This document shows, piece after piece, positions 56,715 to 64,000 of a DNA stretch of 64,000 nt. Below the pieces are notes generated by a model that did not search any database, was not told where the DNA came from, and was given only the letters and a program-made list of their open reading frames with translations. Position numbers and translations under genes: made by a program. Every line of letters starts with the position of its first letter. The stretch's first letter is position 1. Origin of the DNA: Siphonodentalium dalli (taxonomy: Eukaryota > Mollusca > Scaphopoda > Gadilida > Siphonodentaliidae); assembly GCA_032622095.1 (NCBI GenBank), contig CP136061.1, forward strand, positions 88,652,983-88,716,982, written 5' to 3'.

Positions 56715-56900
56715 AAGAGTAAATCTTAATTATGCTTAAGCGTAATTGAATTACAATTGAGCGTAATTAAAGCGCGAGTATAATTCTTTATAGCATGAAA
56801 ATGAATTATGCTTTTAAAAGAGTAATCCAATACGCTCAAACATAGATCAATTCAATTGCGCTTATTAGGTAGTAAAAATGCGCTTAAGCACGTAATGCAA
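56715..56900. repeat. Degenerate AATTATGCTTAAGCG repeats
   Basis: Five or six imperfect copies of an AAGCGTAATTGAATT / AATTATGCTTAAGCG phrase occur in both orientations. AT-rich noncoding sequence. Nothing else is recognised from 56,450 to 57,210. Confidence 0.5.
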
Positions 56901-57216
56901 AATTTGAATTATGAAAATGAAAATTACTTTATGTATCGAGTCATAAATTAATTGCCATTATAATTACCATGGTGTTGGCACCATTCATAGAGCGCATGCG
57001 TGTATTTTACACTAATCCATGGCTCAAATTCATTTATTTGCTGCATATATTTTGTTGAGTATAATAGGAGATGGTCCCATAAATGGCCTGATTTATTGTA
57101 AATTATTTATTATTTGCATCTATGTCTATATTTGCGAATATTTGTCTACCTGCCAGTCTAACTGTCCGCTATATAAATTAACAGTCGACATTATAGAGGG
57201 CTCCAAAGGGGTCTAA

Positions 57217-58578
57217 GGGTGGATACACACATGCATGTAATCTCTGTAAATATCGTGTATTTGGCGTTTTACATGGATCATACACACCCTGTAATATGTG
57301 TCCGCTGACAACCCAATCATTGCGACTGTGTTTGACCACAGTGAGTTAAACTCGGAACCGCTGAAGAGCGGTTGACTGGGACGAAGTCGTCAGGCCGCTT
57401 AAAATAATTATTCGCGCGATAACTCAAATGGTCGACGTTCTGTTTAAATCATTGTCAGTCTTCTATTGATGTTAATACCAGTGATGGCCTCTTCCCCAAC
57501 GCAGGGGGCTGTGAGCCCCAACATGCACGGGGAGCTATATATTTCCCAGAAGCTACCGAATTCACCATTGCATATTTCCTCGACGGGGGTGTGCATGCAG
57601 CACCCTGAGTCCTGACACCCTGCTTTATAAATATCGTAGTCATGTCTGTCGTGTCTGTTTTCTACGAGTGATTAATCTAATATGCAGCAATTTATGCTAT
57701 TCATATCATTATGAACATATTATACAGCTTTAAATTTGAATGCATGGTGTTGCTGTTTGTCTTCATTCGGCGAAAGGGTTGCCTAGCTACGAGTTCCCAA
57801 CTACGTCACCTTTCCTCTCTTGTGTTATACAGTTATACATGTATACGCAAAATTTACAACTATGGAATATTTAAGTAAAACATTATATTGTAATTCTTGC
57901 CCAGATATCCCGGCTGATACATTCAATTAACTCCCTTAGTTATTGGAAGCTTTCGAGAACCAGCCCCTCCCCCAATCATGGATTATGGTCAAAAATGGTA
58001 TAATTCAAGCTTGTGACAGTTAGGAGCTTGCTCAACCTTTGGCTTGAGAAACATATATATCAATGGGGGGGGGGGGTGTCACTCTTTTTAATTTCAACGC
58101 TGTACCTGCATTATTTTTTGGGCGCTATAATGAATATTTGCAATCCCAATTGAATTAGTGTTATCACATGAGCTCGCCCTTAAATTATCAGAGAAATCTC
58201 AACAAGCCGGTATCATCCTATAAAAGAATTCTGCATATTTTATTTTTGTTTTGGATGACCCTGTTTCCAAGAAATGACAGAAACAAATCAAGTATAAAAT
58301 CGACCGGCTCTATTCCACTGTTCGAAATGAATTATAACTCGTGAAAAACAGCAACATATATCAGACAAGAATTACTCATTTCGGCATCCATGAAAGAAGA
58401 CATGTTTATGACTGGCCTGAAATTTCTTGATGGCAGTTTGTTTGATAATGGCTTATAACTACTCACTGGTGAAATTGACCTCTCGCGCGCAGGTGATTAA
58501 TTTTGTCAATTATTGGTGTGGCCATGTAAAATGCATGTATTTTACATACAGACATTACATGCATGTGTGTATCCACCC
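57217..58578. mobile_element. TAA-flanked DNA element with ~65-bp TIRs (Harbinger-like)
   Basis: GGGTGGATACACACATGCAT opens the element at 57,217, and its inverse (ATGCATGTGTGTATCCACCC) closes it at 58,578. TAA lies immediately outside both ends (57,214-57,216 and 58,579-58,581). No transposase is readable, so it is a nonautonomous element. A second, inverted copy of its right ~1 kb begins three bases further on. Confidence 0.7.
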
Positions 58579-60062
58579 TAAGGGTGGATACACACATGCA
58601 TGTAATTTCTGTATGTAAAATCCATGTATTTTACATGGTCACACCAATCATTGATAGCATTAGTCGCCTGCGCGCGATCGAACAATTTCATCAGGCGAGA
58701 CAAGTGAGCAGTTATAAGCCATTATCAAACTAACTGCTATCAAGAAATTTCAGGCCAGTCATAAATTCTTTCATGGCAGCGAAATGAATGAATCCTGTCT
58801 GATATCTGTTGCTGTTTTTCACGAGTTTTAATTCTTTTCGAAAAGTGGATTTGAGTCCGTCGATTTTATACTTGATTTGTTTATCGTCATTTCAGGGTCA
58901 TCCAAAATAAAAAAAAAAATGTGTAGAAATTGAAGCTCTAGCTTTTAGGGCGATTGCATGCGATACACGAGTGTTTAATGTCCATTAACAATCCGATATG
59001 GTGCTCTAATGCCTTGAATAACAGGCATTGGGAAATTAAGACAGACAATACCGATTCGTTGAGATGCCTAGGATAGTTTAAGAGCGAGCTCATATGATAA
59101 CATTCAATTGGGATATCCATGCAAATATCCATTGGAGCGCCAAAAAATTAATGCAGGTACAGCGTTGAAAGTAAAAAGAGTGACCCCCCCCCCCCCCCTC
59201 CCCCCCCCCCCCCATTTTCACCCATAATTTACATAACAGAATATGTTTCTCAAACCAAAGGTTGACCAAGTTCCTAAATGTCACAATTTTAGCTTGTACG
59301 CGCTTGAATTATAACATTTTGGACCATAATCCATGATTGGGGGAGTGGGCTGGTTATCGAAAGCTTCGAATAACTAAGGATTTAGTTGAATGTATCAGTC
59401 CGGATTATCTGGGCATGAATGCACAATATGTTTAACTTAAATATTCCATAGTTCTAAATTTTGCGTATACATTTATAACACAAGAGAGGAAAGGTGACGT
59501 ATAGAGCTAGACAACCCTTTCACCCGAATGAAGACACACAGCAAACCACCTTCTGTACTCTCAAATTTAATGCTATGTTCATAATTAGATGAATAGCGTA
59601 AATTGCTGAATATTATATTAAAGGTAGTCAATCCGATCAGACGCTCCTAAATTACTATTTCTTTGGCTTCGGGGGTAACAAATATTTGATTCGAGTCGAG
59701 GAACCCACCCATCAAAGCTCAGAATGATTAGATATCGATGTTTGAAGTTTTGCTGTTTCTATTGTTTCTGGACCAGATCTTATCCAGGACCACGTGCTCA
59801 AACGGACAAATTGTGGTTGTAAGATGGATAACTCGAAAATCAAGTGGTTATTATTGTCTGAGCTTTGATGGGTGGGTTCCTCGACTCGAATCAAATATTT
59901 GTTACCACCGAAGCCAACGAAATAGTAATTTAGGAGCATCTGATCGGATTGAGTACCTTTAATCACTCGTAGCAAACAGACACGACAGAAATGATTGTCA
60001 ACTACAATATTTATAAGCCAGGAGTGGCTTCGTGGATGGGGGGATTGTCAGGACTCAGGTGA
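57595..60062. repeat. Large inverted repeat, ~1-kb arms, 3-bp spacer
   Basis: Left arm 57,595-58,578 and right arm 58,582-60,062 are inverted copies separated only by TAA. Shared landmarks in mirrored order include TAAAATGCATGTATTTTACA, GCGCGCAGG, GGCCTGAAATTTCTTG, a poly-G/poly-C tract, CCTTTGG, ATGGATTATGGTC, ACACAAGAGAGGAAAGGTGA and CTGAGTCCTGACA. Identity falls from near-perfect at the centre to perhaps 80% outside. The right arm is longer because of a 337-bp MITE (59,622-59,958) and smaller indels. Confidence 0.88.
59622..59958. mobile_element. TTAA-flanked MITE, copy 2, inside the right palindrome arm
   Basis: TTAA at 59,618-59,621 and 59,959-59,962 bracket a 337-bp element with ~105-bp inverted ends (AGGTAGTCAATCCGATCAGA ... 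GATCGGATTGAGTACCT). It matches the element at 52,830. The left arm of the palindrome carries the uninterrupted site (inverse of ATTAGATTAATCACTCG) with one TTAA, which proves the insertion and its target. Confidence 0.92.
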
Positions 60063-60109
60063 TGTACAGTACAAGGCCCGTGGTTTTTTACATGTCCACG
60101 GAAGACCCC

Positions 60110-60395
60110 GCGCGATTTTTCCGTGTTCAAAATCTAAACTCGCCAAGAACACGGTCTGGGTAAACGTGTTCAATCGTGTTCAGATTTTGAACACGCTCTG
60201 ATCACGTTTGAACACGCTCTGATCACGTTTGAACACGGAACATCCACGCTATGATCACGGTACGACGAACGGGTGACCACAGCCAAATGATCACGTTTGA
60301 ACACGGAAATCCACGCTATGACCACGGGTGACCACGGCCATACCACAGGTGACCGCGACATGAACACGGAGGAACATGGCTGAACACGGAAACAT
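60110..60395. repeat. Degenerate GAACACG/GATCACG minisatellite
   Basis: Repeats of TGATCACGTTTGAACACGG and shorter CCACGCTATGA(C/T)CACGG phrases occur with an approximate 18-bp period. Noncoding. Confidence 0.75.
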
Positions 60396-60429
60396 CGCTG
60401 GCGGCCGGAGCTTGGCAAGCCGCGGTGGC

Positions 60430-60715
60430 AGAGCTCGCGGTGTCCGTTACGTAATTAATTATCACCTCCCTAGTCCAAAATATATTCTCGAAATTGCTGC
60501 TCAAATTGGCAAATGAGCAGCATCATTTTATTTAACCGAAATTTTATCGAAATTCAACCCGTCGATTGTAAAAATTGGCCAAGAGAAAGTAAAGCTACCA
60601 ATATACCGCGATTACTCATAAAAAATAACTAATATATGGGAGTCGGAGGGAGTCGGAATGGTACCGATACACATGCATTATTTCAAGAAGGGTGCTAACT
60701 TAATACTAAACTCTA
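60430..60715. repeat. Dispersed repeat, copy A (partner 63,050-63,312)
   Basis: GTTACGTAATTAATTATCAC, ATTCTCGAAATTGCTGCTCA, CGAAATTCAACCCGTCGATT and TTTCAAGAAGGGTGCTAACT occur in the same order and strand at 63,050-63,312. The copies differ by small indels (for example a GGGAGTCGGA duplication here). Confidence 0.9.
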
Positions 60716-60729
60716 ATATTTTGACAGGA

Positions 60730-61290
60730 ACATATGACTATATATATTTATTGAATCTTATAGATTTACATCTTCCTGTTGTTAGATCGAAAATATCTTG
60801 ACGGGACCTTTGATAAATGTTCAATTTAGTTTCAATTTAGAATTTGTCTGGTATCAATGTCCGTTTAGTTTTAAACAAACCTTCGAACGTTGTGTCGGAT
60901 TAGAACCTTTCTCCAATATATTTACACGAACATATGAATATTTAATATGTATTAAAATAATAATATATTCTGACCTGATATAATTCGCTTCATAGAAACT
61001 ATTTCGATGGATGGATGGCTTCGTTTTGCTAATTATTATAATCGATATCCGTAAACAGCGCAGAGGGTTTCAGCTCAAAATGTCCCTATTTTAAATTTGA
61101 TTTTACTGCAATATTTTGTTTACAGAAATATCTTATTATGTTTTATATATATTAAACGACTAAAATATTCAAACTGATAATCGGTCGTTTCAAGCATGGC
61201 AATTATGTCCACGGAAACTTATTTATTGTCAGTTTTGTTAACCTACATGATGTGGGTGGGGTTAGGGTATTTACTGTTATTGATGACCAT
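60730..61290. other. No gene recognised
   Basis: AT-rich with short frames; nothing supported. Confidence 0.4.
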
Positions 61291-61292
61291 AA

Positions 61293-62274
61293 GGCTGCGT
61301 TTATACTGCTGTAGAAATGTATACAGATCTGTATGAAGTCACGTGTCGCGCATTACTGTGATCACAACATGATTACTAATATTGAACGCTCGCTGATCAG
61401 TACTCTGGTAATTGACAATTTACTGCGAGTCGTGTCAGTTTAGGCCAGACATAAACATGTATCAACTATCAGCAGATAACAGCGATTTGGTATGTGCCGC
61501 ATGTATTTAAAGTGTACCCTTATACCACTTGATAATGGTTCGAAGAAAGAATGAAAATCATGCAGTTACCCTACAACACCCTTTATTTGACCAAATGTAG
61601 TAAAATTTCCAACTGATGACAATTCCAATGACAATGTTGACCAATTTAGGACAATATTGTTTTCTTAAATTACATGCAGTTTTTATATATAGCTGTTAGA
61701 CAATAAATATGATGATGATGACTGGCCACGGGGAGGGACCAGGACGCAATCTTTCCAAGTGTTGGACATTTTCAACATGACACCCGCCCCTATGATAAGG
61801 TTGGAAAATTTCCAGCTGATGGCCATTCAAGCCCAAAATTTTGATAAAAAGTAGGAAATTATGCAAATATTGGTCCGAAAACAATACCCCCCCCCCCCCC
61901 CCCCCAAATAAAATGTTTGAAAATCAAACTACAAGATCATTTTCAATCTATTGTTGGTTTGGAAATTACAACTAATGTTGTGTAAGGTATGAAATTTCCA
62001 ACCGTTGAACAAGTTGCCACGTCCCTGTCCGTGTTCAATATTCGAAATACACGGGTTGAAATGACAACGAAAACATTCGCCAAGCCCGAGTAACAATTAA
62101 TCAAAACTGATTTGCCTGTCGCAATGCTTCGGCGTTTACCGTGACGTTAGCGGACACGATTTTTGCTCACACGAACTAATACCGTTTTCTTTCTGTGTGA
62201 ATTTCTATATCAACCTGTTTACACTAGTCTGCGTGTAGATCTGTGTACATTTCTATAGCAATGTAAATGCACCC
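61293..62274. mobile_element. TAA-flanked TIR element (Harbinger-like), 982 bp
   Basis: Left GGCTGCGTTTATACTGCTGT and right (inverse) GGGTGCATTTACATTGCTAT share TAGAAATGTA(C/T)ACAGATCT. TAA lies at 61,290-61,292 and 62,275-62,277. The interior holds a block shared in inverse with 24,900-25,160, a CCCTACAACACCCTTTATTT phrase shared with 47.1-47.7 kb, and a C homopolymer near 61,890. No transposase is present. Confidence 0.7.
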
Positions 62275-62279
62275 TAACC

Positions 62280-63045
62280 TGCGTGTGTACATTCGACCTC
62301 ATGTCAAGTGCCCTCCCATAAGTTTTACGATAATATTTATTTTTATATACTTTATTGAAATTAATTAACGTATGGGTCAATTCAAGTTTCAACTTTTAAA
62401 ACACAGTGGCCAGTGATTAGTTGGTCAGCTGATTATGAAACACCAGTGTTTTGAAAACACATTGGCTTCTTCATAGCATTATGATATAACACCATGCAGA
62501 CACCATCGAAAACAAAGAGGTCAGCTAAATTAAGTACAATTAGACAAATAGTGTAGATAAGGTTCGTATTGTGGCTTAGTGTGGTATTGCAAAATTTAGT
62601 TTTTTTAATTTAAATTTAAATTTTTTTAAATGATTTTTCACCAATGCAAATGAAATAGTCCTGGTAAATTCAAAAAAGAGACTAAAATTAAATTTTATTT
62701 TTTGGAAAGTTATATACATCAATACAACTATAACGGTAAGTAAAACAAGATCAGTAGGAAGACGACCAATCCTGGCCATACTGGCCCTGTACAAAACAAA
62801 TTCTCCACTTGTTAAAAGGGTGCCATTTCCTGCTATGCGTTTCAAAAAGCGGCGATGGGTGAAGTCAGCGAAAAGGAAACCGCCGATTTTTTTTATATGA
62901 GATATGGACATTTGTACTAAATTAACTCATTCGATGTCAGGTTCGGTCGTACCAAGAAGAGGATTGTTCCCCGCCTGTGCATTGGGTATGTGGCATCACA
63001 ACCACCCGCGCTTACAATGAAATATATATTTATATTGGAGGAGGA
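62280..63045. other. No gene recognised
   Basis: A 111-codon minus frame (62,576-62,911; MSISHIKKIGGFLFADFTHR) lies in very AT-rich sequence and shows only a hydrophobic stretch (DLVLLTVIVVLMYITFQKI). I cannot distinguish it from chance. Confidence 0.35.
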
Positions 63046-63049
63046 GCTC

Positions 63050-63312
63050 GTGGTGTGTGCGTTACGTAATTAATTATCACCTCCATAGTCCAAATTATAT
63101 TCTCGAAATTGCTGCTCAAATGGCAAATGAGCAGCAACATTTTATTTAACGGAAATTTCATCGAAATTCAACCCGTCGATTGTGAAAATTGGCCCAGAAA
63201 AAGTAAAGACACCACCACACCGCGATTATTCATAAACAATAACTTATATATGGGAGTCGGAATGGTACCGATACACGTGCATTATTTCAAGAAGGGTGCT
63301 AACTTAATACTA
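63050..63312. repeat. Dispersed repeat, copy B (partner 60,430-60,715)
   Basis: Same motif order as copy A, on the same strand. An 82-codon frame here is not conserved in copy A. The repeat is followed almost directly by the 63,338 repeat. Confidence 0.9.
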
Positions 63313-63337
63313 AATAAATCGAATATATGGTACCGAG

Positions 63338-63560
63338 ATGTAAATATTTACAATTGAGCGTAGTTCAGACGATGTTTTCTATGTAGTGTTACGGTCGATT
63401 TGATTCAGATTTTCGGTGATGTTAGTATAATGTTACATTCATCCAGTTGACATAGCACCTGAATGCTAACTTATCAGTTTAACGCCCCCGAAAGTTGTCC
63501 ATAATATGTCTTTAACGGTATCGTCTCGGGGCATCAAAAATATGACATACTAACGAAGTA
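63338..63560. repeat. Dispersed repeat, copy B (partner 1,928-2,150)
   Basis: GTAAATATTTACAATTGAGC through CAGACGATGTTTTCTATG and TTACATTCATCCAGTTG matches the block at 1,928. The rest of the window to 64,000 holds only an unassigned 73-codon plus frame at 63,742 with a CRCIGCGHTYH cysteine-histidine cluster. Confidence 0.75.
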
Positions 63561-64000
63561 CTTGAGCGCTATGGCATAAATGAACGGTTCGCACTTCAGT
63601 AACCTTCCTCGTTTTGTTATAGACGCGGGTGTTCAGCGCGTGTTAATTGAAATGCGAATATCCATATAACCAAAGTTATTAAAAAACATTTGTTTCCATT
63701 CCTTAGTTTTCAGTGCCTGATCACGTCAATACTATTGATATGTGATAAGATACATTGAAGACAATGACAAACATGTCACGGTCCAATATAACACGAGAAA
63801 GAGTCCGATGAATGTATCCGGTTCAATCGAAACGATGTTTAGTAAAACGATCGACCATACTCAGAAAGAACATTACAGATGTCGATGTATTGGCTGCGGA
63901 CACACGTACCACAGTAGCGATGGCATAGTAGGTGTGACAATTTGTGATGGTGGAATTTTGTGACAATTTGTTCGTCATAATTCTGTGCCATAGCTATCCA

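Overview
This window is AT-rich eukaryotic nuclear DNA from an animal, most likely a marine invertebrate. The evidence is a C-type lectin gene with GT-AG introns, LINE retrotransposons, HARBI1/MADF, hAT, TTAA-target and Mutator-like DNA transposons, many foldback MITEs, and several minisatellites. Nothing fits a prokaryote or a virus. I cannot fix the phylum; a lophotrochozoan or invertebrate deuterostome would both be compatible.

Host-gene content is sparse. The firmest gene is a C-type lectin domain on the minus strand (exons 24,177-24,360 and 23,424-23,668, with matching splice phases). A 76-copy, 20-bp minisatellite (21,911-23,436) follows it directly, and each unit copies the lectin exon-intron junction. 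Weaker candidates are a signal-peptide exon behind a TATA box (3,314-3,442), the terminal exon of a single-pass membrane protein (10,618-10,943, minus), and exon-like ORFs near 19.5 kb and 49.4 kb.

Layout: 0-4.5 kb holds a 64-bp tandem array, dispersed repeats, a foldback MITE and a 17-bp minisatellite. 4.5-9.9 kb is largely featureless. 10-15 kb holds a hAT-like MITE and a 3.77-kb long-TIR element with a perfect 10-bp target duplication. 15-21.9 kb holds dispersed repeats, simple repeats and MITEs. 21.9-24.4 kb is the lectin locus. 25.7-29 kb is a decayed LINE (minus). 29.95-33.7 kb is a complete but broken PIF/Harbinger element (MADF-like gene plus HARBI1 transposase, TAA target duplication). 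35.2-37 kb is a short-TIR element. 37.2-43.9 kb is a nested stack: a decayed minisatellite split by a 5.8-kb hAT element (8-bp target duplication), itself split by a LINE fragment with an intact 2.6-kb reading frame (14-bp target duplication).

44-51.7 kb holds a second copy of a 17-kb repeat, a 1.1-kb element with palindromic 22-mer termini, internal duplications and another LINE fragment. 52.8-62.3 kb is dense in TIR elements: three TTAA-flanked MITEs, a hAT MITE, two TAA-flanked Harbinger-like elements, and an inverted repeat with roughly 1-kb arms and a 3-bp spacer. One TTAA MITE lies in one arm of this repeat, and the other arm keeps the empty site. The last 4 kb repeats sequences seen at 60.4 kb and 1.9 kb.

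Overall the window is a transposon-rich intergenic or intronic landscape whose nesting lets several insertions be dated relative to each other. All assignments come from reading the sequence and remembered family motifs; no database search was run.
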